Shown here in pieces: positions 45,401-53,601 of a stretch of DNA of 64,000 nucleotides. This DNA comes from Flavobacterium sp. N3904 (GTDB lineage Bacteria; Bacteroidota; Bacteroidia; Flavobacteriales; Flavobacteriaceae): the NCBI RefSeq assembly GCF_025947305.1, contig NZ_CP110009.1:3823501-3887500 (forward strand), in the 5' to 3' direction. The notes under the pieces are model-generated. The model was given only the letters and a program-made list of their open reading frames with translations, made no database searches and was not told where the DNA came from. A program made the translations under genes and the position numbers. Positions within the stretch are counted from its first letter, which is position 1. Every line of letters begins with the position of its first letter.

Positions 45401-46158
45401 CCAAAATAAATCATTCCAACCCTACCCTTAAATTTAGCGTTTAAGTTGTTTTTAATTTTTTCCAAATTCTCAATAAACAAAGTATTATTATCTGTTTCAT
45501 TGGTTTCCAATTTAGGAGTTACAAAAAGCAGTAAATTTTTCCTGTCTTTGGTTAAAACAAATCCATTTTGCAATTCAAAGTCATCTCCTACACTAAGTTG
45601 CTGTAATTTCTTTAAAGCAATAAAAGAAATTCCAAGTGGATCTTTTAGGATAAAATCTTTAGAAATAAGTCCAGTGGGAGAAATTAGCGACTTATAATTG
45701 GCCGCAACGCCAGCTGCGATACTATCTCGCTTTAATTTATTCTCAATAACAGCATAATCTTTTTGATCCAGAAAAAGAGGCAAATTTGCATATACAAAAT
45801 CATAGGTTTCTTGTATATTTTCATCTTCAATTTTGCCTTGCACCTTTTTTACAAACGGCTTGCAATCTGTATTCAAACTATCAATAAAAGCATTGGCATA
45901 TTCCGTTAAATCATCTGTAGTACCACCCTTTTTCTTGGAAACAAGAATGGTAATTTTATCTGCAAAATTGACTTGTTCCAGCACTTTTGTTGTTACACCA
46001 GACGCATCATTTGAAGGTATTAATTGATTTATATTTTCCTGAAAAGAAATACGGGTTGCAAAGAAACCCAGCAAAAACAGTAAAGTAAAGCCAATACCTA
46101 TCGAAAGGAATTTATTATTTGTAATAAATGAATATAAATCAAATAAACGGTTGCGCAT
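42472..46158 (-). CDS. MMPL exporter fused to acyltransferase (LPLAT) and methyltransferase-like tail
   Basis: This is a 1228-aa fusion. Residues 1-830 form an RND/MMPL transporter with two sets of membrane segments and two large periplasmic loops. Residues about 870-1070 form a lysophospholipid acyltransferase domain with NHSSFLD (HX4D near 898) and VFPEGSRSD (near 968). Residues about 1095-1228 look like a class I methyltransferase fold, but the AdoMet-binding Gly-rich loop is degenerate (ILHIANDFGQLDILLS). Aryl polyene clusters often combine an MMPL exporter and an acyltransferase. A likely role is moving the lipid-like pigment and attaching it to a lipid or second acyl chain. It follows the GT2 gene by 4 bases. 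Confidence 0.8.
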   Translation of the reverse strand: MRNRLFDLYSFITNNKFLSIGIGFTLLFLLGFFATRISFQENINQLIPSNDASGVTTKVLEQVNFADKITILVSKKKGGTTDDLTEYANAFIDSLNTDCKPFVKKVQGKIEDENIQETYDFVYANLPLFLDQKDYAVIENKLKRDSIAAGVAANYKSLISPTGLISKDFILKDPLGISFIALKKLQQLSVGDDFELQNGFVLTKDRKNLLLFVTPKLETNETDNNTLFIENLEKIKNNLNAKFKGRVGMIYFGATPVAVANATQMKADVKNTSIFAGVTLILILAFFYRSVSTPIIIFIPSLFGALFALACLYFFKGTISAISLGISSILLGETTDYSIYVLTHLRNNKNVKLLYKDITKPLLLCGITTSITFLCLFFIKSEALQDLGIFAALSVVSTSVFSLVLIPILYRTNTKIFVPKPNFIDSLGAYSYHKNKFLLASVFLLLIVSLFTYSKVTFNNDLSALNFMSPELKSAEKQLDHIANNDSKSIYLATYGKSYDEVVANNNSLFKALDKNKNSKEILNFSSIGGIVFAADVQKQKIEEWNTFWNASKKSNLANALIQEGNQFGFKANTFSGFYELINKNFAPIKIEEYLKVKSFFLDEFVTQKNGFYTISTLVKVPGEKRDAFVNAIKKQPNLVVIDRQQTNETFLGTLKTNFEDLVNYSFIAVFFILLFAFRKIELVIVTIIPILISWIFTTGLMGIFGLQFNVVNIIVCTLIFGIGVDYSIFMTSALQKEYTFGKIELPSYRTSILLSVATTILGIGVLIFAKHPALKSISLIAIIGIFSALLITFIIQPLVFAFFVTHRVKKGQAPFEIKRLIHSTLSFIYFGLGGFLLSIVSVVLMTVLPFSKSKKLNVFHFVLSKFMYSVLLTYPSLKRKISNVSNEKFDKPAVIIANHSSFLDILAVGMLSPKIVFLVSDWVYNSPVFGKGVRLAGFYPVSSGVGNGVEHLRDKVEQGFSIMVFPEGSRSDTNLINRFHKGAFYLAEQLELDIVPVIIHGYSEVLPKGDFIINGGQTTVEILDRITPNDLTFGNDYGERTKKLSSFFKAHYKKMRLDLEGPNYFKKMILNSFDYKESEVIKVVKKDLATNLELYHELNIYIDSKAKILHIANDFGQLDILLSLQEPQRKIDSFISNEWNRAVAKTNYILKKRNIHYIENVKELVQKKYNVVLISNNELEINFDEICNLVTTIILLNVNTLKDSILALGFEIEEEILNLIVLKKKIQ

Positions 46159-46162
46159 GCTG

Positions 46163-47344
46163 CTATTTTTTATGTTTAAAATTATTTACAAAAGTCAACA
46201 GCAAATAACTGGTTGTACCAAAAAGCAACGCCATAAGAGTCGCCAAAACAAAACTTCCCACCAAATATTGACTTATGTTTTTTTGAATATCAGCAAAAGT
46301 CATTTCCGTATTTAAAAGTAATGGTTTGTCACTTATAATAAAGTAACTCCCAATTTTCAAAGATCCGTAAATTACAAAAGGAATTAACGGCGGAAAACTA
46401 ATGTTAGAAAATGCAAAAGCTATAGCTTTATTCAACTTAAATAATACAGCCAAAGCAATAACTATAATGGTTTGAAAACCCCAAAAAGGCGATATACCTA
46501 TAAAAACGCCCAAGGCAATTGATGTTGCTTTTCGGGCATTCGAATCATTGCTTTCCAATACATTTTCCAAGAAAAATTTCTTAATTCCTTTTTTTTTTAG
46601 TTTTTGAAAAAAATGGCGAGGTTTGATATAAAACAAAGCGATTGTAACCAAAACCGTGTTTAAAATACTGATTCTTGTAAAATCTTTGAAAGGACGAAAA
46701 TGAGAAACACGTTCTGACGGATCGTACAAAACTTGGATTGGAATGTTTTTTACCGGAACATTATTCCATGCAGCACGCACAATTACTTCAATCTCAAACT
46801 CAAATTTATTGGTAAAATAACGACTTGGAATTTTATCTAAAGGGTACAATCTAAAACCCGATTGTGTGTCTTCCAGTTTGTTTCCGGTTTCGAACCAAAA
46901 CCAAAAATTGGAAAATTTATTGCCAAAACTACTTTTTTTAGGCACATTTTCATGCGTCATATTACGGCTTCCTATCAAAAGTACATCTCCTTCGTTTTTA
47001 AGAGCCTCAATAAAACCGGGAATATCTGAGGCAAAATGTTGCCCGTCGGAATCAATTGTTATGGCATAATTGTAATTTAATTCGATTGCCTTTTTAAAAC
47101 CATTTCGAATAGCAGTTCCTTTGCCTGAATTTTTATGATGATGAATTTGAACAACATTTTGATACTTTTCAAGAATTTGAAAAGTTGTATCCGTAGAACC
47201 GTCATTGACTACAATAACATCTGAAGTATGGACCAAAATGGAATCTAAAACGCGTTTCAAGGTTTTGTGATTATTGTATGTAGGTACAATAACACAAATT
47301 TTAGCTTCTTTTATACTTTTATCTTCATAAAAATTAGACTCCAT
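46163..47344 (-). CDS. Glycosyltransferase family 2 fused to DUF2062 membrane domain
   Basis: This is a 393-aa protein. The GT2 domain (residues 10-230) has ICVIVPTYNN, VIVVNDGSTD and TIDSDGQHF (metal-binding DSD). The DUF2062 domain (about 270-393) has KATSIALGVFIGISPFWGFQT and membrane helices. The pairing is recurrent in aryl polyene clusters. It may glycosylate a lipid carrier or the pigment at the inner membrane. It lies between a small secreted protein gene and the MMPL fusion. Confidence 0.8.
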   Translation of the reverse strand: MESNFYEDKSIKEAKICVIVPTYNNHKTLKRVLDSILVHTSDVIVVNDGSTDTTFQILEKYQNVVQIHHHKNSGKGTAIRNGFKKAIELNYNYAITIDSDGQHFASDIPGFIEALKNEGDVLLIGSRNMTHENVPKKSSFGNKFSNFWFWFETGNKLEDTQSGFRLYPLDKIPSRYFTNKFEFEIEVIVRAAWNNVPVKNIPIQVLYDPSERVSHFRPFKDFTRISILNTVLVTIALFYIKPRHFFQKLKKKGIKKFFLENVLESNDSNARKATSIALGVFIGISPFWGFQTIIVIALAVLFKLNKAIAFAFSNISFPPLIPFVIYGSLKIGSYFIISDKPLLLNTEMTFADIQKNISQYLVGSFVLATLMALLFGTTSYLLLTFVNNFKHKK

Positions 47345-47361
47345 TTTGACGTATTCGTTTA

Positions 47362-47850
47362 CTAATTTACCAACAGCTTTTCGGCTGATGTAAAGCTTTT
47401 GGATTGCGTTATAAAATTACCTATATATTCTTTTAAAATTCCAGTTTGCTCCTTATAATGGTCCAACAGAAACTTTTTATCTTCCTTTTTATCTCCTCTA
47501 TAATTAACAATTTTAGGAACATTTTCCTGAATGCTTAGCCGAACCAAACGGATTTCAATGTTATTGGGTTCGCTGGCAACCGCAAATTCAATTAAATCTG
47601 CTCCTTCTTTGAATTTTTTGGATTTGTTCGAAATCTTCTTTTCCAATTTTGATAGTATGACAATAGAAGCACCTTTGTAAGCAACTAAGGTCTTATTGTC
47701 TTCTTTAGAAACATCGGCAAGTTTTGCTGAAAATTCTTTGGCATTAGTTTCAGAATTATTGGCGGTAGCGTATAATTTTCTAACTTCGGCAATAGTAGGA
47801 TTACCATTAAAAGTAAAAAAAAGAATGCAGGCAAAAAATGTTTTCATCAA
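47362..47850 (-). CDS. Small secreted protein of flexirubin cluster, unknown function
   Basis: This is a 162-aa protein with a short signal peptide (MMKTFFACILFFTF). The mature part is all-helical and Lys-rich, with an FKEGADLIEFAVASEPNNIEIRLV segment resembling a TPR-like hairpin. I know no family name; the gene is held within the run, 17 bases before the GT2 gene. A role in the envelope step of pigment assembly is inferred from context only. Confidence 0.6.
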   Translation of the reverse strand: MMKTFFACILFFTFNGNPTIAEVRKLYATANNSETNAKEFSAKLADVSKEDNKTLVAYKGASIVILSKLEKKISNKSKKFKEGADLIEFAVASEPNNIEIRLVRLSIQENVPKIVNYRGDKKEDKKFLLDHYKEQTGILKEYIGNFITQSKSFTSAEKLLVN

Positions 47851-47874
47851 AAATGAAATTAAAAATTAATTATT

Positions 47875-48252
47875 TTAAGATTCTATTTTTCGGTAGACAC
47901 TGCTCAATTTTAAGGCAACAGTTTCATTAAAATAACTGATATTTTTCACTTTTACCAAATCGTCCTCAGTTGTTGTAATATCCAGTTCCAAGCGCAATTC
48001 CGGAGTGTTGAATGGGTTAATTAATGCCATGAATTTAACATTCGATAGGGATTGCATAAACAAAGAACTTTCGGTAATTTGCTCCGTAAGTTCTTTAATA
48101 ATTTGCATCATACATACCCCTGGCATTATAGGATTACCTGGAAAATGTCCATTGAAAACATCATGCTCTTCATTTATTAAAATCATTGCCAAATATTTTG
48201 ATTCAGCGGTTTTTTCTAATGAAGTTATTGTATAAAAATCTTGTAATAACAT
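47875..48252 (-). CDS. FabZ-like hotdog protein, His kept, Glu lost
   Basis: This is a 125-aa single hotdog domain. The FabZ active-site block is easily aligned: GHFPGNPIMPGVCMMQIIKE. The catalytic His in GHFPG is present, but the Glu that normally follows PGV by four residues (LILEAMAQ in FabZ) is Gln. Length is shorter than FabZ because the N-terminal strand is reduced. It may be a dehydratase for the polyene chain that needs Glu from a partner subunit, or a binding or thioesterase variant. It lies 7 bases downstream of the OMP gene in the run. Confidence 0.75.
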   Translation of the reverse strand: MLLQDFYTITSLEKTAESKYLAMILINEEHDVFNGHFPGNPIMPGVCMMQIIKELTEQITESSLFMQSLSNVKFMALINPFNTPELRLELDITTTEDDLVKVKNISYFNETVALKLSSVYRKIES

Positions 48253-48259
48253 GTTTTTT

Positions 48260-48877
48260 TTATTTTACATCAAAAGTATACGTTCCACCAATTGAGAAAA
48301 CTACATTGGTGTGATTACTGTCAAAGTCAATAACCGGAATAATACCCTTTTTTACTCTTGCTTCTATTCCAAAATTTGGCGTGAGATTTACACCCATTCC
48401 CAATACAAAAGCCATATCAACATTGGTATCGGTATCAAAGTTTTTGTTCACCACAAAATCAAGAGTTGGGCCTAAATGAACATTAAACTTATCGTTGAAA
48501 GTAAATTTATTCATGATCTCGAAAGACAAATAATCCACATTTAAATCAACATTTCTATTGGTTGATGAACTATAATTTGAGCCTTGAGATGAATAATCAA
48601 TTTCTGGTTGCAGCGTATAATATTTAGAGAGTTTCAAAGCGCCATAAAATCCGATATAAAAACTTGTTTTTGTACTGTAATCTATATTGTTTGAACTAGA
48701 ATTGCTATTTGGATTATAAGGATCATAATAATAATTATTCCCTTTGGTAAAATGAGAAAAATTGGCTCCTGCCCTTAACCCTGGTCTAAAAGTAACCTGA
48801 GCCTGAGTTTGCAAGCTTGCAAAAAAAGTAAAAAGGATTATAACTATTCCTGCGACACTTTGATTATTTAATTTCAT
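48260..48877 (-). CDS. Outer-membrane beta-barrel protein (PorT-like)
   Basis: This 205-aa protein has a signal peptide ending near TQAQ. The mature part shows alternating beta-strands with FRPGLRAGANFSHFT at the start, a QPEIDYSSQGSNY strand pair and a last strand ending VVFSIGGTYTFDVK. This is the outer_membrane beta-barrel 2 / PorT-like type with about eight strands. In the pigment run it may help place or pass flexirubin in the outer membrane, where the pigment is known to reside. It lies between the lipoprotein gene and the hotdog gene. Confidence 0.7.
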   Translation of the reverse strand: MKLNNQSVAGIVIILFTFFASLQTQAQVTFRPGLRAGANFSHFTKGNNYYYDPYNPNSNSSSNNIDYSTKTSFYIGFYGALKLSKYYTLQPEIDYSSQGSNYSSSTNRNVDLNVDYLSFEIMNKFTFNDKFNVHLGPTLDFVVNKNFDTDTNVDMAFVLGMGVNLTPNFGIEARVKKGIIPVIDFDSNHTNVVFSIGGTYTFDVK

Positions 48878-48883
48878 GATGGA

Positions 48884-49591
48884 TTAATTTGTAGGTTCTT
48901 CATTCGTAGGCTCTTCATTTACAGGCGCTTCGGTGGATTGTTCTTTAGCACCGTCTTCCTTAAAATAATTTAATTCAATTTTTAATGGTATGCCCTTATG
49001 CTTAATGACAATTCTCGAGGCAAAAATATTGTTTTCTGAAGCAAAAAAGAGGGTTATTTTTTCTTTTCTTTTCGAAGCATGAATAATTTTGTTTAAACTG
49101 TTATCGGATTTGAAAACAAAAAGATAATTCAACATCTTGCCCTGTTTGGAGAGATAGATTTTATTTTGTTGGTTTTCAAACTGAGCTTTAGTCACATAAT
49201 GACTTCGCAACAGTAATCTAAAATCTGATTTCAATGTATTAATCAGTATTTTTTTATTCAATTCATCTACAATTGAATTTACTTTAAAATCAGTTTCTGA
49301 TATTTCAAAATCCAATAATTTATTACCAAATTCGGTTGTAAAAGCGACTCTGTGTGTCGTTTCATTAATTTTCTTGGCAATAAAAATACCCGTCAATTCT
49401 TTTCCATAAACCGTGATATTGGCTTTGTAAACATAATCGATATCTGGGTTTGAAAAATAAGGAACTTCAAAAGAAGTTTTTTCTAAATTAGTGGGCTGGT
49501 AGCCCTTTACAACTTTGTTTGTAGTGCATGAAATTAAAAAAAGCAGCAATAAATAGCTAATTCGTAAAGGCAGATTCGTCGATTTTTGCAT
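48884..49591 (-). CDS. Lipoprotein of unknown function, LolB-like context
   Basis: This 235-aa protein has a lipobox LFLISC near residue 22. The mature part has beta-strand patterns (YVYKANITVYGKELTGIF, THRVAFTTEFGNKLLDFEI) of the kind seen in LolA/LolB-like or DUF-type carrier folds. The tail has Glu/Pro-rich short repeats (EAPVNEEPTNEEPTN). Its start overlaps the end of lolA by 35 bases, which suggests coupling. A LolA-LolB type pair for pigment or lipid passage to the outer membrane is a reasonable inference. Confidence 0.6.
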   Translation of the reverse strand: MQKSTNLPLRISYLLLLFLISCTTNKVVKGYQPTNLEKTSFEVPYFSNPDIDYVYKANITVYGKELTGIFIAKKINETTHRVAFTTEFGNKLLDFEISETDFKVNSIVDELNKKILINTLKSDFRLLLRSHYVTKAQFENQQNKIYLSKQGKMLNYLFVFKSDNSLNKIIHASKRKEKITLFFASENNIFASRIVIKHKGIPLKIELNYFKEDGAKEQSTEAPVNEEPTNEEPTN

Positions 49592-50192
49592 TGATTATTT
49601 TGTTTTTAAAAACAATTCGGGTATAATCTGACGATGATTCCAACAATTTAACTTGAACCACGGTAGCCTCCTCTTTGTCAAAAGTTAATTCAATTTGCTT
49701 GATATATTTCTTTAAAGTTGCATCTTTTGGAATAAATTTACTAATATTTTGCTCTTTATTTTTAAAATATGTTATAGAAAATTCATTATCATCAAATAAA
49801 TCGCCACTTACACTGCCAACGATCAGCTTATTTATTTTCCCGAAAAGCTTACTATTCCCAATATCTACGGCACTTTTTTTACCTTCATCGTTAATCAATA
49901 TTTTTCCATTCTTAAAAATAATAGAATAACTGTATGGCTTTTTATATTGCCAAAGCAAAGTATTCGGCTCCTTAAAAATCATTTTTCCGGAAGTTTCAAT
50001 ATCTTTCGATAAGAAATCCAAATGCTTGTATTGTACAAAATCTGTATTCAAACTCTTGATTTTTTTTGCCATTACAGCAACAGACTGTTTAAAAGCAACA
50101 ATTTCGCTTTCAACCATTTTTTGCTCTTGCGCTAATGCTTTAAATTGAAAACCAATTAGAAACAGCACTATTATATAAATTTTAATCTTCAT
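49557..50192 (-). CDS. LolA-like outer-membrane lipoprotein carrier
   Basis: This is a 211-aa periplasmic protein with a signal peptide ending near LKALAQ. A typical LolA pattern is seen: SLNTDFVQYKHLDFLSKDIETSGKMIFKEP, then LLWQYKKPYSYSIIFKNGKILI. LolA folds bind lipid chains in a half-barrel. Aryl polyene clusters commonly carry a LolA-like gene, so it probably carries the pigment or its lipid form through the periplasm. It overlaps the deacetylase gene by 11 bases. Confidence 0.8.
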   Translation of the reverse strand: MKIKIYIIVLFLIGFQFKALAQEQKMVESEIVAFKQSVAVMAKKIKSLNTDFVQYKHLDFLSKDIETSGKMIFKEPNTLLWQYKKPYSYSIIFKNGKILINDEGKKSAVDIGNSKLFGKINKLIVGSVSGDLFDDNEFSITYFKNKEQNISKFIPKDATLKKYIKQIELTFDKEEATVVQVKLLESSSDYTRIVFKNKIINAKIDESAFTN

Positions 50193-50958
50193 AAGCTTTG
50201 ATATGCAACAGTTGCTCTAGTGAAACAACCGTATAATTATTTTTTTGTAAAAATTGCAATATTTGTTCCAATACAATTACCGTTTGCAGGGATGTATCAT
50301 GCAAAAGTACAATTCCTCCGGGTTTAATCCTTTTAATAACTCTTTCAAAAATAAATTTTTCGTTTTTTATAATACCATCCAATGACCTAATATTCCAACC
50401 AATTGTTTTGTGTTTGGTAACGGCCAGAGCTCTTCGAATTGAAGGATTGGTAACTCCATACGGCGGTCTAAACAGTGTTGTTTTTTTTCCTGTAACCGAT
50501 TCAATCAAGGCATCCGTTTTTTTAATTTCGGCTATCACGCGGTCTTTTCTATAAAAATCAAAAACCGACGAATGACTATACGAATGATTTCCAATCACAT
50601 GACCTTCGTCAATAATTTTTTTTAAGTTTTCCGGATGTGATTCGACATTTTTTCCGATGCAAAAAAAAGTAGCTTTAACATTGTACTTCTTTAAAACATC
50701 AAGAACTGGCAGAGTAAAATCATGGGGGCCATCATCAAATGTAATTGCAATTTTCTTGTCAGTTTCTGTTGGATTATTGCAGTAGGCATTGACATGATAA
50801 TTTAATGAAATAAAAGAGGAACCAATCAAAACTACCAAGAACCAAAGACAAGCAACCATTATAAAGTACTTGATTTCAATAGCTACAAAAAAACTAAAAA
50901 AAGTGAGTAGCATCAAAATCGAAATAAAAAAAACAGCTGTTATTTTGTGTTTTAGCAT
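50182..50958 (-). CDS. Polysaccharide deacetylase family (CE4) membrane protein
   Basis: This is a 258-aa protein. Two membrane segments at residues 7-27 and 31-51 come first, then a NodB/CE4 domain: IAITFDDGPHDF (metal and base Asp pair) and GHVIGNHSYSHSSVF (HxxxH metal ligands), RPPYG and IVLLHD. All metal-binding residues of the family are there. It could remove an acyl group from a glycan or small precursor; its role in pigment synthesis is unclear, although the gene is embedded in the run. It overlaps the CLF-like gene by 7 bases. Confidence 0.8.
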   Translation of the reverse strand: MLKHKITAVFFISILMLLTFFSFFVAIEIKYFIMVACLWFLVVLIGSSFISLNYHVNAYCNNPTETDKKIAITFDDGPHDFTLPVLDVLKKYNVKATFFCIGKNVESHPENLKKIIDEGHVIGNHSYSHSSVFDFYRKDRVIAEIKKTDALIESVTGKKTTLFRPPYGVTNPSIRRALAVTKHKTIGWNIRSLDGIIKNEKFIFERVIKRIKPGGIVLLHDTSLQTVIVLEQILQFLQKNNYTVVSLEQLLHIKAYED

Positions 50959-52016
50959 TTTGTTATTAAAGTAAAACTATGGTCAATTCCGTTACGCTGA
51001 TTGTATAAAAGAATGGTTTTATATTCTGATTTTTCCAAAGTATTCACTTTTATTATTTCGGGAATAGTTTGGGTTTTAATGATTTTTACTGCAACCCACA
51101 ACCCGAATGCCGAGGCAGTATCATATTCGCCAATCAAATGCTTGTAGTACATTTGCGGTGTATTTGCAAAACTTCTTTCAGATAGGTTTTTATAATACAA
51201 ATCAGATTCTACATCACCATTATATCCAAGAACTACAGCATCAATCGTTTCTGGATTCAAATTATTCGAATTTAAAAACTCTATGATTTTATTTTCAACT
51301 TCAGAAATATCTAATGCATTAATGATTTCAATATCCAAAATTTCAACCTGCGAATTTTCTTTTTTTTCATTCTCTAAAACAAAAAAAGTGGATCCTTCAC
51401 TAAAAACAACCCCCTTTGTAGTGGATCCCAAAACAGAAAAAGGTTTTTCATTTTCTTTTTTTATAAATCCTGCCAACTTAAAAAGTGAAGCCGTGTAATC
51501 GGCAATTTCATCAATTCCTCCAACTAAAACAGAAGTTGCATCATGCTCTTCGATCTTCATTTTGGCGTCGAGTAATGCAGATTCAAACGAAATCGATCCG
51601 TTTACATAAGTCAAATTATACGATTTACACTGTAAACCCAATGCAATCTGACCACCAACTGTATTGTGTGTCGATTGAATAAAAGATGTTGGTGTTAAAA
51701 ACTGTTCGTCATTATCGAGAATGGCTTTTAAAAATTTCTCCGAATCTTCAATGCAACCCATTCCAGTTCCTGTAATAATTGCATCAACAGACTCCAATTT
51801 TGCTTCTCTCAAAGCAAGTATCGAAGCTACAATACCATTTTTAACTCCTTTTGCCATTCTTCGAATAGCAACCGGAGGAATAAAATCCTTATAAACAGGT
51901 GTTTTTAATGGTAAAAAAATATCATTGTTATTAACTTCGGCCTCTTCCAAAAAAACAGTATCGAATGTTTTTTGAGCAGAAATACAACCTAATCCGTTGA
52001 TATATGTCTTTTTCAT
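50952..52016 (-). CDS. Ketosynthase-like chain-length-factor protein (catalytic residues lost)
   Basis: This is a 354-aa thiolase-fold protein of the KS type. Start and core resemble beta-ketoacyl synthases (GTGMGCIEDSEKFL, TPTSFIQSTHNTVGGQIAL, VLVGGIDEIADY). The nucleophile Cys is absent (STHNTVGG). The first His motif HGTxT is replaced by VVLGYNGD, and the GHT motif by LIGEYDTASAF. All three catalytic residues are thus gone. This is the signature of chain-length factors, which pair with an active KS and set chain length. The likely partner is the active KS encoded just upstream (52023-53225). Confidence 0.8.
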   Translation of the reverse strand: MKKTYINGLGCISAQKTFDTVFLEEAEVNNNDIFLPLKTPVYKDFIPPVAIRRMAKGVKNGIVASILALREAKLESVDAIITGTGMGCIEDSEKFLKAILDNDEQFLTPTSFIQSTHNTVGGQIALGLQCKSYNLTYVNGSISFESALLDAKMKIEEHDATSVLVGGIDEIADYTASLFKLAGFIKKENEKPFSVLGSTTKGVVFSEGSTFFVLENEKKENSQVEILDIEIINALDISEVENKIIEFLNSNNLNPETIDAVVLGYNGDVESDLYYKNLSERSFANTPQMYYKHLIGEYDTASAFGLWVAVKIIKTQTIPEIIKVNTLEKSEYKTILLYNQRNGIDHSFTLITKC

Positions 52017-52022
52017 AAAATT

Positions 52023-53225
52023 CTATTCGCTTTTTGAAAATATAAGAGTCGAACAATTACCCCCAAAACCAAAAGAATTGGATAATACATGTTCAATATT
52101 TTTGTGCTTCAAGGTTGTTTGCGGAATCAAATTAAATTCTGTCATTGGTGTTTTGAAATTCAAATTAGGAAAAACCACATTATGCTGAATTGCCAACACA
52201 CTAAAGACCGCCTCAATTGCTGCAGCAGCTGCCAAAGTATGTCCCGTAAAAGGTTTGGTGGAACTAAAATCTGGTGCATTGTTTTCTCCAAAAATGCGAA
52301 CCATCGCTCGACCTTCGGACAAATCATTATTGGGCGTTGCAGTACCGTGAACATTGATATAATCAATTTGCTCTCGCTTTAATTGTGCTACCTGAAAAGC
52401 TTTTTCCATCGCTAAAAAAGCACCATCTCCATTCTCTGAAGAGGCCGTTTGATGAAAAGCATCATTTGCATTGCCATAACCAGAAACTCTGGCCAGTACT
52501 TTCTTGTTTTCTTTTTTTACAATTTCATCTGATTCAAGGACCAGATAAGCAGCAGCTTCACCCAGATTCAGCCCTTTACGATCGTTATCAAACGGAGTAT
52601 TATATCCATCTGATAAAATCATTAAGGTCTTAAACCCATTGATTGTAAATTTTGACAAAGCATCTGTTCCACCAACAATAACGCGATCCAGTTTGCCCGA
52701 TTTTATCAAACGGGCACCCAGCATAATGGCGTTCGCCGCCGAAGAACAGGCAGTGCTGATGGTGGTAACCATTCCAATTAGCCCCAATTCACTTGCAATT
52801 TTATCGGTAACATCCCCGGCATTATGGCTACTGATGTATTTTATAGTCTCTGGATTTTCAAAATATTCATAGTAGAAGCGTTCCGTCATATCCATTCCGC
52901 CCACACTAGTTGCCGAAACCAAACCTGTTTTATATTCGTTAATCGAAGTAATACCCGCATTTTTTACGGCTTGTTTTGCTGCAATTGCACCAAGCATAGC
53001 TGTTCTGGAAAAATTATTATCTCGATCTAACTTCAATTCTTCAATTAATTCCTGATTGTTTTTTTTAATTTCCCCTACTTTAATGACATCAGCATGTACT
53101 GTCGAAATATTTTCGATGGTTGTAATTGCTACCTGGCTGTTCAGCAAGGCGTTAAAATTTTCTTCAACGGTATTTCCGATGGAAGAAATTATACCCATAC
53201 CCGTTATGGCGACTCCTTTATTCAT
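52023..53225 (-). CDS. Beta-ketoacyl-ACP synthase (FabF-like), active
   Basis: This is a 400-aa KS II-type enzyme. The catalytic triad is intact: C160 in ISTACSSAANA, H293 in NVHGTATPNND and H329 in KPFTGHTLAAAAA. It condenses malonyl-ACP with the growing chain, here probably to extend the aryl polyene. The CLF-like gene follows after 6 bases, so the two are a natural KS-CLF pair. Upstream is a 115-base AT-rich gap with ATTATTAGAT-type short repeats; the ACP gene lies before it. Confidence 0.9.
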   Translation of the reverse strand: MNKGVAITGMGIISSIGNTVEENFNALLNSQVAITTIENISTVHADVIKVGEIKKNNQELIEELKLDRDNNFSRTAMLGAIAAKQAVKNAGITSINEYKTGLVSATSVGGMDMTERFYYEYFENPETIKYISSHNAGDVTDKIASELGLIGMVTTISTACSSAANAIMLGARLIKSGKLDRVIVGGTDALSKFTINGFKTLMILSDGYNTPFDNDRKGLNLGEAAAYLVLESDEIVKKENKKVLARVSGYGNANDAFHQTASSENGDGAFLAMEKAFQVAQLKREQIDYINVHGTATPNNDLSEGRAMVRIFGENNAPDFSSTKPFTGHTLAAAAAIEAVFSVLAIQHNVVFPNLNFKTPMTEFNLIPQTTLKHKNIEHVLSNSFGFGGNCSTLIFSKSE

Positions 53226-53340
53226 TTTAGATTGCTAGATTATTAGACTTCTTGGATTATTTAGATTGCTTAAATTATTAGATGATTAAAATACTCCTGT
53301 TTTATAAACGTTTTAATATCTAAAAGTCTAAATTCTAAAA

Positions 53341-53598
53341 TTATTTCACCCTATTGGCAGCAATATAGGCAGCCATGGTTTCTATAGATTGAAAAATAGT
53401 TTTTCCTTCTTTTGGGTCAATTAATTTTATTCCGTAATCCTTGTCCAACATAACAATAAGTTCTAATGCATCGATAGAATCAAGTCCTAGCCCATCGCCA
53501 AATAAGGCATCATCATCATTGATATCTTCTATTGTTATATCTTCAAGGTTCAAAACTTCAATGATTTTACTTTTTAATTCTTGTTTTAATGCTTCCAT
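53341..53598 (-). CDS. Acyl carrier protein
   Basis: This is an 85-aa acidic protein with the phosphopantetheine site S41 in GLDSIDALELIV. It is the only ACP seen in the run and should carry the polyene chain (and perhaps the aryl starter) between KS, hotdog and transfer enzymes. It sits 3 bases after the half-KS gene. Related clusters often have two ACPs; a second could lie outside the window. Confidence 0.95.
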   Translation of the reverse strand: MEALKQELKSKIIEVLNLEDITIEDINDDDALFGDGLGLDSIDALELIVMLDKDYGIKLIDPKEGKTIFQSIETMAAYIAANRVK

Positions 53599-53601
53599 AA
53601 T

